A stretch of DNA of 64,000 bases from contig CAKUQY010000006.1 of the NCBI GenBank assembly GCA_934675585.1, forward strand, positions 28,801 to 92,800, given 5' to 3'. A program made the position numbers and the translations under genes. Positions 26,118 to 34,447 of the stretch are shown here, piece after piece. The notes under the pieces are model-generated. The model searched no databases, was not told the origin of the DNA, and saw only the letters and a program-made list of their open reading frames with translations. The stretch comes from an uncultured Opitutales bacterium (GTDB lineage Bacteria; Verrucomicrobiota; Verrucomicrobiia; Opitutales; UBA953). Within the stretch, counting starts at the first letter, position 1, and each line of letters begins with the position of its first letter.

Positions 26118-26836
26118 TTTTTCAAAATTAAATCTTCTGGCAAAGCGATCATCGCTTTAAATAATTCAACATCTTCGATATTTGTAAGTTTTAAACCATT
26201 TTTTTCAGACCCGACAACCCAATGTTGGTCGGCATTGATGACGCATTCGCATAAATCACAGGTCGCAACGGAATCTTTCAAATCGTCTTCCGTAGCTTTT
26301 TGATAAATATCCATCAAATTCTTAAAAAGATAAGTATGCGGTGTTTGAGTACGAATTAATTCGCTTCGTTTATATTGAATTTTTTTCACACATTCACCGT
26401 CAAGTTTCATTATTACCTCTTTACATTTTAAACCCGTAACCGCATAGCCGTATTTTTTGCACGTTTCAATATTGTCGCAAATAATTTTATCTGAAATCAA
26501 CGGGCGAACACCGTCATGAACAATAATGACAGAATCATCGGGAATGCCCGATTCTTTTAAGCCGTTTAAACCATTACAAATGGATACTGGTCCTGACGAG
26601 CCGCCTTCAAAAACCCATTTTAACTTCGAAATATTAAATTGTTTTGCATATGCTTGAAGAATAATTTCCCAACCTTTTAAACAAACAACTGCAATCGAAT
26701 CGATCAAATCGTTTTGCTGAAAAGCTTTTAATGTGTAAATGATAACGGGACATTCGTTAATTGTCATAAATTGCTTGGGAACGTCTTGCCCCATACGATT
26801 TCCAACTCCTGCAGCCGTAATAAGTGCGATATTCAT
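26114..26836 (-). CDS. IspD/TarI-like cytidylyltransferase
   Basis: A 240-residue CTP-dependent nucleotidyltransferase. The signature 'ALITAAGVGNRMGQDVPKQF' binds CTP; 'VIIVHDGVRPLIS' and 'RTQTPHTYLF' are the family's second and third motifs. It could be IspD (isoprenoid synthesis) or TarI/Bcs1-like (CDP-ribitol synthesis). Its position at the head of a glycan operon with a LicD protein favours CDP-polyol synthesis (inference). Few iterated-word copies are present. Confidence 0.88.
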   Translation of the reverse strand: MNIALITAAGVGNRMGQDVPKQFMTINECPVIIYTLKAFQQNDLIDSIAVVCLKGWEIILQAYAKQFNISKLKWVFEGGSSGPVSICNGLNGLKESGIPDDSVIIVHDGVRPLISDKIICDNIETCKKYGYAVTGLKCKEVIMKLDGECVKKIQYKRSELIRTQTPHTYLFKNLMDIYQKATEDDLKDSVATCDLCECVINADQHWVVGSEKNGLKLTNIEDVELFKAMIALPEDLILKK

Positions 26837-26856
26837 AAATATAAAAAAGTATTAAT

Positions 26857-27396
26857 TTATTTCAACTTCTCCAATTGTTCCCGCACGAACGCGAGGGCGC
26901 GGAGAACGCTGTCGATTTTTGCGAGCGTTTTTTCGGTCGGTTTAAAATGTTCGCCGGGTTTTGCGGGAACGAGTAAATTTTCTGCGGGAACGGCAATTGA
27001 GTCGGCTTGTTCCCGCGCTTTCAAAAGCAAATCCGACGTTCCCGAAATCGCCGGCAAAAACAGCGAATGAATCGCCGAAGCCGCAAGCTCGTGAAGCGAT
27101 TTTTCAATCGTGTAATGTTCCGCCGCGCGCAAAGATTTTTTATGAACCGTCAAAACCCCGAACGCGCGCAACGCGTCGATCACGTTCTGCGAAGAGCCGT
27201 GCGAAATGCAGAGCGATTTTTCGAGCATCGATTTCGACATCGGCACGGGCGAAAAATAAATCGCCGCCGCGACTTCGCCGACAACGGGCATCAAGCCGAT
27301 CAATTTTGCGATTTCCGCGAACGCCGCCGCGACATTGCGTTCCCACGCGGGAACGTTTCTTGCCATTTTCTTCTTACGGTCAAATTTAGTTTTCAT
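26857..27396 (-). CDS. GbsR/MarR-like transcriptional regulator
   Basis: A 179-residue protein with a winged-helix DNA-binding domain of the GbsR/MarR kind: 'MPVVGEVAAAIYFSPVPMS', then 'LEKSLCISHGSSQNVIDALRAFGVLTVHKK' as the helix-turn-helix, and a helical C-terminus ending 'LAFVREQLEKLK'. A basic N-terminus precedes it (start 27396, alternative ATG at 27366). It lies 20 bp upstream of the glycan operon on the same strand and could regulate it. Effector unknown. Confidence 0.75.
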   Translation of the reverse strand: MKTKFDRKKKMARNVPAWERNVAAAFAEIAKLIGLMPVVGEVAAAIYFSPVPMSKSMLEKSLCISHGSSQNVIDALRAFGVLTVHKKSLRAAEHYTIEKSLHELAASAIHSLFLPAISGTSDLLLKAREQADSIAVPAENLLVPAKPGEHFKPTEKTLAKIDSVLRALAFVREQLEKLK

Positions 27397-27705
27397 CTAA
27401 AAATTATAATGACCTCAAAAAAAAAAGTAGCAAGACTATTTTTTGAAAGTTGAGAATTTAAAGTCGAAAGTTGAAAGTTGGCAGGAACGCGGAGTTTTTG
27501 AACACAGATGAAACAGATTTTTTTGAGCGACGGGAACGAAAAAATCTCGCCCGAAAAACCAAGCGCCGAAACAACGGCGGTTAAGTCGCTGAGTTATTTG
27601 TTTGAAAAAATCTCTTAGTTTCCTTAAAAATTTCCCTGAATTAACTTAGTTGAAAATCCGTTCCCGCCGTTCCCGTCATTTGTAAAATTTGGGTAATTCG
27701 TGGAT
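27397..27705. repeat. Intergenic region with a fragment of repeat B
   Basis: No gene seen. About 27536-27600 ('ctcgcccgaaaaaccaagcg') matches the first module of repeat B, and short phrases like 'aacacagatgaaacagattt' precede it. Confidence 0.65.
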
Positions 27706-27740
27706 AAAAAAACATTCCCGCGAGAAGTTTCACGGGAACG
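27706..27740 (-). terminator. Intrinsic terminator after hisC, from the iterated word
   Basis: On the minus strand CGTTCCCG (27733-27740) pairs with CGGGAATG (27713-27720), followed by seven T (27706-27712). Confidence 0.8.
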
Positions 27741-27764
27741 GGATTTTGGTTTTTGCGGGAACGC

Positions 27765-28865
27765 TTATTTTGCGAGGATTTCGTTGAGAGCGGCGAGCAA
27801 GCGGTCGTTTTGCTTGGGCGTTCCCACCGTGATTCGCAAATGTTCGGGCATTTCATAGCCGCCCATTGGGCGCACAATCAAGCCGCGTTTTTCGAGTTCG
27901 GTGAAAACCTCTTTTGCGTTGGGACCGATATGAACCAAAATAAAATTCGCGTAAGTTGGGACGTAATCGAGTCCCAATTTTTTAAATCCAGCGCAAAGTT
28001 TTTTGATTCCTTTTTTCGTTCCCGCGAGTGTTTTTTTCACGAATGCGGTGTCATCAATGGCTGCGAGCCCGGCGATTTGTGCGAAAAGATTTGAATTAAA
28101 TGGTTGGCGCACGCGGTTCATCAAGCCGATAATTTCTTCGTTGCCGAACATGTAGCCGCAACGGAAACCCGCCAAACCGTAAAGTTTTGAGAATGTGCGC
28201 GTGATGACGATTTTTTTGCCCGCGGCGATGAGTGGGCGCATGTCGGGCGTTTTGCCGTCGGCAAATTCTGCGTAAGCTTCATCAAGCACGAGCACGACGT
28301 GATCTGGCAAGCGCGCGGCAAAATCGAGCATTTCTTGCGCGTCACAAATTGTTCCTTGCGGATTATTAGGATTGGTGATGAAAATAATGCGCGTTTTTGG
28401 CGTGATTGCGGCTTCGATTGCTTTGAGGTCGGTCGAAAAATTCGGCATTGGCACGGTAACCGATTTGGCTCCCGCGAGCACCGTTGCAATTTTGTAAACG
28501 ACGAACGATTTGTCGCCGTAAATGACTTCGCAATCTTTATTGAGCAAGGTTTGCGCCAAAATCATCAAAGTTTCATTTGAGCCGTTCCCGATAAAAAATT
28601 GCTCTGGCTTCAAATTCCAAAATTGCGCCAAGCGATCGCGCAACGCAATCGACGCTCCGTCGGGATACATATTCGCTCCCGCAAGCGCAGCTTTTACTGC
28701 TTTTAACGCTTTGGGTGAAGCGCCAAACGGATTTTCATTGGATGCCATTTTTTCGATCGTTGTGGGGTCGATTCCAAATTCACGCGCGACGTATTCGATA
28801 GGTTTACCGGGAACGTAAACGGGCAAGCCGTCAACGGTTTTGTTTGCTAAATCTTTGTAGTTCAT
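27765..28865 (-). CDS. hisC: Histidinol-phosphate aminotransferase
   Basis: A 366-residue class II PLP-dependent aminotransferase, start chosen at the ATG 28863-28865 (MNYKDLANKTV). Motifs: 'ASNENPFGAS', 'GNGSNETL', 'FITNPNNPQGT', the Asp/Tyr of 'LVLDEAYAEF', and the PLP lysine in 'ITRTFSKLYGLAGFRCGY'. It catalyses the step from imidazole-acetol phosphate to histidinol phosphate; some relatives act on phenylalanine or tyrosine. It is the last gene of the division-clp operon and is followed by a terminator. Confidence 0.93.
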   Translation of the reverse strand: MNYKDLANKTVDGLPVYVPGKPIEYVAREFGIDPTTIEKMASNENPFGASPKALKAVKAALAGANMYPDGASIALRDRLAQFWNLKPEQFFIGNGSNETLMILAQTLLNKDCEVIYGDKSFVVYKIATVLAGAKSVTVPMPNFSTDLKAIEAAITPKTRIIFITNPNNPQGTICDAQEMLDFAARLPDHVVLVLDEAYAEFADGKTPDMRPLIAAGKKIVITRTFSKLYGLAGFRCGYMFGNEEIIGLMNRVRQPFNSNLFAQIAGLAAIDDTAFVKKTLAGTKKGIKKLCAGFKKLGLDYVPTYANFILVHIGPNAKEVFTELEKRGLIVRPMGGYEMPEHLRITVGTPKQNDRLLAALNEILAK

Positions 28866-28891
28866 AGTAAAAAAATATTTAAAATTAAAAA

Positions 28892-29350
28892 TTAGTTCCC
28901 GCCACAATCGCAGTCGGGACCGTGATGGTGGTGCATTTGATGAAGCGCGGCTTGGGCGTCGATGTTACCGAGCTCGGCGGCTTGGCGCATCATTTTCAAA
29001 CCTTCGTCAACATTGGCGGGAACGCCAATTCCCGTGATTAAATATTGCGCCACTTTAAAAATCGCGTCGGTGCTACCATGATCGGCGGCGCGTTTAAAAT
29101 ATTTGTACGCTTCGGCTTTGTTGCAATGACCCAATTGAGCGTCGTCGTAAGCGATGCCGAGCGCGAGTAGCGCATCCAAATTATCACAATCTGCGGCTTT
29201 TTTAAGCCAAAATTCGGCGCTTTCAAAATTGGGCTCAACCACGCCTTCGCCAAAAATATAATAAATGCCGACGGTGAGCATTGCTTGAACGTTCCCGCCG
29301 TTTGCTTCGGCGAGCCATTGTTCAAACGATTTTTCTGCGGGAACGGACAT
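28892..29350 (-). CDS. Sel1-repeat protein with His/Cys tail
   Basis: A 152-residue protein made of three or four Sel1-like (TPR-related) repeats: 'GNVQAMLTVGIYYIFGEGVV', 'DNLDALLALGIAYDDAQLGH', 'GSTDAIFKVAQYLITGIGVP'. It ends with HQMHHHHGPDCDCGGN, a probable metal-binding tail. No signal peptide. Sel1 proteins mediate protein-protein contacts. It is 2 bp downstream of clpP and 26 bp upstream of hisC, so it is cotranscribed. Specific role unknown. Confidence 0.85.
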   Translation of the reverse strand: MSVPAEKSFEQWLAEANGGNVQAMLTVGIYYIFGEGVVEPNFESAEFWLKKAADCDNLDALLALGIAYDDAQLGHCNKAEAYKYFKRAADHGSTDAIFKVAQYLITGIGVPANVDEGLKMMRQAAELGNIDAQAALHQMHHHHGPDCDCGGN

Positions 29351-29352
29351 TT

Positions 29353-29997
29353 TTATTTTTTGCTTTTAGTTTTTTTGGCGGGAACGCTGTTGTTAGGAGC
29401 TTCTTTGTCGGGCTCGACGATTGCGTCCGCAAGACCGTATTTAATAGCGTCTTCGGCGCTGAGCCAAAAATCGCGATCGGTGTCTTCGGTGATTTTTTCG
29501 AGCGGTTGACCAGATGCGTCAGACAAAATGCGATTGAGTTCTGCGCGCAAATTTTCCATTTCGACGGCTTCGATTTGAAGATTTGTTGCGGGACCTTCAA
29601 AATGTCCGCTAATCAATGGTTGGTGAATCAGCACGCGCGCGTGTGGGTAGAGCAAGCGTTTTCCTTTTGCGGGAGCGCTCAACAAAATCGATCCCATCGA
29701 CGCGGCGAGGCCTGTAACGATGACGGTTACGGGCGACGAAATCAATTTGATTGTATCGTAAATCGCCATGCCTGCGGTGATCGAGCCGCCAGGTGTGTTG
29801 ATGTAAAAAGTGATTGGTTTGCCGGGATCGGTCAATTCGAGATAAAGCAATTTTTCGGTAACATCGCGCGCGGTTTTGTCTTCAACTGCGCCCCAAAGAA
29901 AAATTTTACGTTGTTTCAAAAATTCTTTTTGAATTTGCGCATCCATCGGCGCTACCGCCGGCGTTTCTTCTTCACATGCCATTTTATTCATTTTCAT
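29353..29997 (-). CDS. clpP: ATP-dependent Clp protease proteolytic subunit
   Basis: A 214-residue ClpP-family serine protease. Catalytic residues are visible: Ser100 in 'GLAASMGSILL', His125 in 'ARVLIHQPLIS', and Asp near residue 172 in 'EDTDRDFWLSAEDA'. The oxyanion 'INTPGGSITAGMAIYDTI' is present. Barrel-forming ClpP works with ClpX or ClpA; neither is adjacent, and the gene lies between ftsZ and a Sel1 gene. The C-terminal extension (SVPAKKTKSKK) contains a VPA from the iterated word. It may be one of several ClpP paralogues. Confidence 0.93.
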   Translation of the reverse strand: MKMNKMACEEETPAVAPMDAQIQKEFLKQRKIFLWGAVEDKTARDVTEKLLYLELTDPGKPITFYINTPGGSITAGMAIYDTIKLISSPVTVIVTGLAASMGSILLSAPAKGKRLLYPHARVLIHQPLISGHFEGPATNLQIEAVEMENLRAELNRILSDASGQPLEKITEDTDRDFWLSAEDAIKYGLADAIVEPDKEAPNNSVPAKKTKSKK

Positions 29998-30035
29998 AAT
30001 TTTAATTATACGATTTTAAAACGCGTTCCCGCAAA

Positions 30036-31211
30036 CTACTTTTTCAAATTTGCTTTTGCGTTTTTTTGTGTTTTTTCGAGATTGATTGAGAGGCGCCAAA
30101 ATGTTGGCACTTCGAGATCGACGCCCTTGTAAATGCGTTGGCGCGAACCCTCAAAAATGCCGCGATCGTCAACGCCCAAACCTTCTTGCCCCGTGTAATC
30201 GCGATTGAGCGCGAGTTCATTGCTCGCGTTTTGAGCATCGGCAGGCGTTACCACGCGGGAACGGCGCAATTTTGCGGCTTCAATTTCGCCCGCGCCCAAC
30301 ACGCAAATGCGCATTTTTGTTGCCATTTCGGGAACGACTTCAAAGCGCCAGCAAAGTTGTTTTTTGCAGCCAAATTTATTGCGAACACCTTCGACAATTT
30401 CGGTCAACAAATCATTCGTCGGCGCCGTAGCAAGCGTTAAAATAATAACCGCCGTGTCGCATTTGCCATAATAATCTGCCAACGGACAATTATACAAGCG
30501 GCTAATCGCCTCAGTGCTTGCGTTTTCGCCTTCGCCCTCGCCGACAGCAAGCAATGTGCGCGTTCCCGCGACTGGAAAAATACTGCAAAATTCAGAGAAA
30601 TCTAAACGTACATTTTTATCTTGCGAAAAAAGCAAAGTCAAAATTCGTTGCGTGCCATAATCGATCCATTTTCGTGGAATTTCATACATTTCGGCGGCGC
30701 TGGATTGTTGTTCGAGCAACGACAATTTTTCGCATTCGAGTTGCAACAAAAAATGACATTCGATTTTCAGTTGAGAATATGCGGTGCGAGCGACTTCGCA
30801 AACATTGCTGCCTTCTTGATTAAATGGTTGCGTAACAAATGCGGCGACCAACATTTTGCGTTCCCGCGCCACGCGTGCGATTACGGGAACGCCACCGCTA
30901 CCCGTGCCACGCCCAAGCGCCGCAACGATGATGACAAATTTTGCATCGCCGAGCAAATTGGCGATTGTTTCGGCTTGGTCTTTGGCGGCGATTTCGCCTT
31001 TTTCGGGATTCCAGCCCGTGCCTTGCCCTGTCGGGCCCAAGAGCGCGAGCGTTTTGCCATCGTTAAAATCGGTCAAATCAAACGCGTTGGTGTCGATATA
31101 AATTTTTTCGACGGGATAGTTTTGTGTATTTAATTTTGAAACGTAAACGCAACCGCCCATGCCAACGCCGACAATTGCGACTTTTAAAGTATTGGGAGCC
31201 AAATTTTCCAT
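30036..31211 (-). CDS. ftsZ: Divergent cell-division protein FtsZ
   Basis: A 391-residue tubulin/FtsZ-family protein. The N-terminal 'VAIVGVGMGGCVYVSKL' and the GTP-binding loop LGRGTGSGG (residues ~99-107, canonical GGGTGTG) are altered. The catalytic T7 loop reads RLDFSEF (residues 202-208) where typical FtsZ has N-x-D-x-x-D: the first Asp is kept, Asn is Arg and the second Asp is Glu. Identity is supported by position directly after ftsQ and ftsA. It may polymerise with altered GTP hydrolysis. Confidence 0.88.
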   Translation of the reverse strand: MENLAPNTLKVAIVGVGMGGCVYVSKLNTQNYPVEKIYIDTNAFDLTDFNDGKTLALLGPTGQGTGWNPEKGEIAAKDQAETIANLLGDAKFVIIVAALGRGTGSGGVPVIARVARERKMLVAAFVTQPFNQEGSNVCEVARTAYSQLKIECHFLLQLECEKLSLLEQQSSAAEMYEIPRKWIDYGTQRILTLLFSQDKNVRLDFSEFCSIFPVAGTRTLLAVGEGEGENASTEAISRLYNCPLADYYGKCDTAVIILTLATAPTNDLLTEIVEGVRNKFGCKKQLCWRFEVVPEMATKMRICVLGAGEIEAAKLRRSRVVTPADAQNASNELALNRDYTGQEGLGVDDRGIFEGSRQRIYKGVDLEVPTFWRLSINLEKTQKNAKANLKK

Positions 31212-31220
31212 CGTAAAAAA

Positions 31221-32414
31221 TTAATTAAAAATTGCTTTGATTTGTTGCCACAATGATTTTTTTTCGACGTTCCCGTGGCGCGTTAAATATTGATTTTCGA
31301 GCAAAGCTGCCAAGCCGATCACCGTGCTGTAAACAGGGTCTTTGAATCCTTCGTCGATGCCGTTCAATTTTGGCTCGCTAATCAAAACGTTTGCGCCGTA
31401 GCCCTGAAACGCGTCTTGCGCAACCACGGCAATATCTTTCAATTTTGCGCTCCCGCCAGTGATAACGATATTTGAAATTTTAATACGTGGGGGCAACGCG
31501 TCGCGCACCGTTTCAAAAAGTTCTTTGACGCGCACATTAACGATTGTATTTAAAGTGTAGCGATTAAAAGTTCTGTCGGGAAGCAACGCAATTTCAACGC
31601 CGATATCTTCAACAGACGGGATTGCGCTTGCGTGTTCTTTTTTTAATTTTTCGGCATTTTCGTTTTTGACGTGCATGCCAAAAGTAATGTCGCGATTAAT
31701 ATTCATACCGCCCACGGGAAGCACACCCGTAAAACCGAGCGTTCCCTCGTCATCAAAATAAGCGAAGTCGGTCGTTCCCGCGCCGATATCGATCACTAAA
31801 CGATTTTTATCGTAGTAAGAACCCAATTTTGTGGCTTCTGCCGAAGCGAGCGACGCCGCAAATAATTCGGTTACGCGCAAATTATATTGGTTGGCGATTT
31901 GCACCATTTCGCCCAAATAACTTTTGCTGCCCTGAATCATCCATAAGAAAAATTTAAGCGAATTTGATAATTTTCCCTGTGGCGTTTTTGTAAATGTTTC
32001 AACATCGTTTTGCACAATGCTGTAACGTTGCCTGACGCGTTGCACAATCGAAAAACCTTCTTCTGCATGATGCGCCGAAGCATCGGCACGCGCCGATTTC
32101 ATATCTTCGAGCGAAACACTTTTTGATTTTGTCGAAGTAATGCCCACAATTTGTTTACCTAAAACTTGCTCATAGCCCGAAACTGACATCACCGCATAAC
32201 GCACATTGCTAAAACCAGCGTTCTTTTCCGCCTCGTTAATCGCACGATGAACACATTCTTTGAGCGCTGTTAAATCTAAAATCTCACCGCGAACCATGCC
32301 TTGCGTCGGCACAATTGCCGAGCCCAAAATATTTAATCGCGGGAGCATCTCGACCACCAACACTTTCGTGTAAGCAGTTCCAATATCAATCATCTCAAAC
32401 AACGTGGCTTTCAT
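31221..32414 (-). CDS. ftsA: Cell-division protein FtsA
   Basis: A 397-residue actin-like protein that tethers FtsZ to the membrane. Phosphate-1 motif 'MIDIGTAYTKVLVVEM', phosphate-2 'LVIDIGAGTTDFAYFDDEG', and the adenosine motif 'NIVITGGSAKLKDI' are present, with the SHS2 domain between residues ~85-160. The C-terminus 'LWQQIKAIFN' is a typical amphipathic membrane-targeting helix. It lies 29 bp downstream of ftsQ and 9 bp upstream of ftsZ. Confidence 0.95.
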   Translation of the reverse strand: MKATLFEMIDIGTAYTKVLVVEMLPRLNILGSAIVPTQGMVRGEILDLTALKECVHRAINEAEKNAGFSNVRYAVMSVSGYEQVLGKQIVGITSTKSKSVSLEDMKSARADASAHHAEEGFSIVQRVRQRYSIVQNDVETFTKTPQGKLSNSLKFFLWMIQGSKSYLGEMVQIANQYNLRVTELFAASLASAEATKLGSYYDKNRLVIDIGAGTTDFAYFDDEGTLGFTGVLPVGGMNINRDITFGMHVKNENAEKLKKEHASAIPSVEDIGVEIALLPDRTFNRYTLNTIVNVRVKELFETVRDALPPRIKISNIVITGGSAKLKDIAVVAQDAFQGYGANVLISEPKLNGIDEGFKDPVYSTVIGLAALLENQYLTRHGNVEKKSLWQQIKAIFN

Positions 32415-32443
32415 CTTCTCAAAAACTTATAAAATCAAAAAAA

Positions 32444-33733
32444 TTAACGACGCTGATAACGCGGATTCACCTCGTTCGGCGGCGTGTCCGAACGCTGACG
32501 CTGCGGCTGGCGCGCAGGTTGCGGAGACGTTACAGGACGCGATTGCTGCACGGGGCGGCGCAAAACGGGAACGCTTTGCGGACGCGTTTCACGGGCGGGA
32601 ACGCGTTCTTGTGTCGCGGGCGATTTTTCAACAACTGGCGTTCCCGCAACGTTAGGAATTTCTTTTGTCGGGATAATCCGCGCTTCAATAAATTGATTAT
32701 TAATATCTTTGGTATTTAACACGAACGAAATTTTCCACGGTACCAAAAACGCGTTTGGATTTTCAGCAAAATACGCTTTCAAAGTTGCTTGAGTGTCGGG
32801 CGCGCACCACAAATTTAATTCATCGACATAACGCAATGCCGAAAAATTAATTTCCGCAAGCGGCGGCAAGCCAGCATCAGTGCGTCCCCGCGCGGGAACG
32901 ACTACAAAATATGCCCACGGCTGATTGTAGCGCAACGATAAAATTTTGGACGGAATATGCTCTAACGAAACGCTTTCCCACTCAACTAAAAACGACGCGT
33001 TAATCATACGCACAGCATCCAAAAAAGCCACGAGTTCCTTATATTTTTGTAGCACTTTTATGCCCGATTCTTGCTCGGCTAATTCGTAATCTTTAACAAA
33101 CGGCAACGCGTCCACATTCGCCGTAAAATACGTTCCCGCGGGAAAAAGCACACCATCGGGCGCAACCATATTAATTTCGCCGTTGGGCAATTTGACGCGT
33201 GCCACCGCGCGACGTTCCTTCAACGTAATCACCAACAAATCTTCATCGGTGCGCGAAACATCAGCGCTCAAAATTTGCGGATATTCTAAAAGCAAATCTC
33301 TAATTTCAAAAACGCTTTTTGTCATTACCGTGCTCGAATAATTTAAGCCCGTGTAAGTCAGCGCCCATTCTTTTGTCAGCGCGCCATCGGTAATCAATTG
33401 CACATTGTTAATGTAATGCGCGCGCTCAAATTCGTCGGAACCAATTTTTGCTGCCAAAAACGAAATCAAAAAAACTAAAAACGCCACGCTCAAAACTAAC
33501 GCCATTTTTTTCAAACGCTGCATCCAACGCTTAAAACGCGCCTCAGGCGTCGTCGGCGCAGGAGCAACGCTCTGTTCAATCTCAGAGCGCCAATCTTTCG
33601 CAATTTTTATTTGCGGAGCCGGCTTTTTAAAAAACGAAAACACAGTTAAATTCCTTTCAACAAGTCTAACAATTTCACGTTCCCGCGACAATTGAAAATT
33701 CAGGCGTTCCCGTAAATGCTCGCGGAAACACAT
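32444..33733 (-). CDS. ftsQ: FtsQ/DivIB-like cell-division protein
   Basis: About 429 residues from the ATG at 33731-33733 (upstream start at 33814 would overlap upp). One transmembrane segment (MALVLSVAFLVFLISFLAAK) precedes a POTRA-like region ('INNVQLITDGALTKEWALTY', 'ILSADVSRTDEDLLVITLKERRAVARV'). The C-terminus is long, Pro/Arg/Gln-rich and unstructured. The position upstream of ftsA and ftsZ supports the call despite low similarity. It links cytoplasmic and periplasmic parts of the divisome. Confidence 0.85.
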   Translation of the reverse strand: MCFREHLRERLNFQLSREREIVRLVERNLTVFSFFKKPAPQIKIAKDWRSEIEQSVAPAPTTPEARFKRWMQRLKKMALVLSVAFLVFLISFLAAKIGSDEFERAHYINNVQLITDGALTKEWALTYTGLNYSSTVMTKSVFEIRDLLLEYPQILSADVSRTDEDLLVITLKERRAVARVKLPNGEINMVAPDGVLFPAGTYFTANVDALPFVKDYELAEQESGIKVLQKYKELVAFLDAVRMINASFLVEWESVSLEHIPSKILSLRYNQPWAYFVVVPARGRTDAGLPPLAEINFSALRYVDELNLWCAPDTQATLKAYFAENPNAFLVPWKISFVLNTKDINNQFIEARIIPTKEIPNVAGTPVVEKSPATQERVPARETRPQSVPVLRRPVQQSRPVTSPQPARQPQRQRSDTPPNEVNPRYQRR

Positions 33734-33776
33734 AAAAAAATTGCGCCAACAGACAATTAACTTTTTAATAATAAAT

Positions 33777-34412
33777 ATGCCTCGAATTATAAAAATTTTT
33801 GACCACCCACTCATTCAACACAAAATGGCAATTTTGCGCGACAAAAATACCACGACGCAAATTTTTAGATCGCTCATCAGCGAAATCACAGAATTGATGT
33901 TTTACGAAGCAACAAAAAAATTAAAAACCGTTCCCGTGGACATCGAAACGCCGCTCGCCACCGCGCATTGTCAAAAACTCGACGGCAAAACAATCACCGT
34001 CGTTCCCATTTTGCGCGCCGGTCTCGCAATGATGCCCGCCATTCAATCTATTTTGCCAACTACCAAAATCGGAATGCTCGGCATCTATCGCGACGAACAA
34101 ACTCACGAACCCGTCGAATATTTTTGCAAATTGCCCAACGATTTAGAATTGCGCGATTTGTTTGTTGTTGACCCCATGCTCGCAACCGGCGGAAGTGCCG
34201 TAGATGCAATAAAACAAATTAAAAAACACAACCCGAGATCGATCACTTTCGTCTGCATTCTCGCCGCGCCCGAAGGACTCAACCTGCTCAAAAATGCGTT
34301 CCCAGATGTCGATATTTTTTGCGGCGCGCTCGATGAAAAACTCACAACAGACGCCTACATTTTTCCTGGTCTCGGCGACGCCGGCGACCGCATATTCGGC
34401 ACCGTAAAATAA
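33777..34412 (+). CDS. upp: Uracil phosphoribosyltransferase
   Basis: A 211-residue enzyme from the ATG at 33777 (MPRIIKIFDHPLIQHKMAIL is a typical UPRT start). It converts uracil and PRPP to UMP for pyrimidine salvage. 'VPILRAGLAMMPAIQ' and the PRPP loop 'FVVDPMLATGGSAVDAI' are present, and the C-terminal 'YIFPGLGDAGDRIFGT' contacts uracil. Divergent from the ftsQ operon, 43 bp apart. Confidence 0.97.
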   Translation: MPRIIKIFDHPLIQHKMAILRDKNTTTQIFRSLISEITELMFYEATKKLKTVPVDIETPLATAHCQKLDGKTITVVPILRAGLAMMPAIQSILPTTKIGMLGIYRDEQTHEPVEYFCKLPNDLELRDLFVVDPMLATGGSAVDAIKQIKKHNPRSITFVCILAAPEGLNLLKNAFPDVDIFCGALDEKLTTDAYIFPGLGDAGDRIFGTVK

Positions 34413-34447
34413 ACTTCACGGGAACGCGGGAATTTTATCCCAACTTA

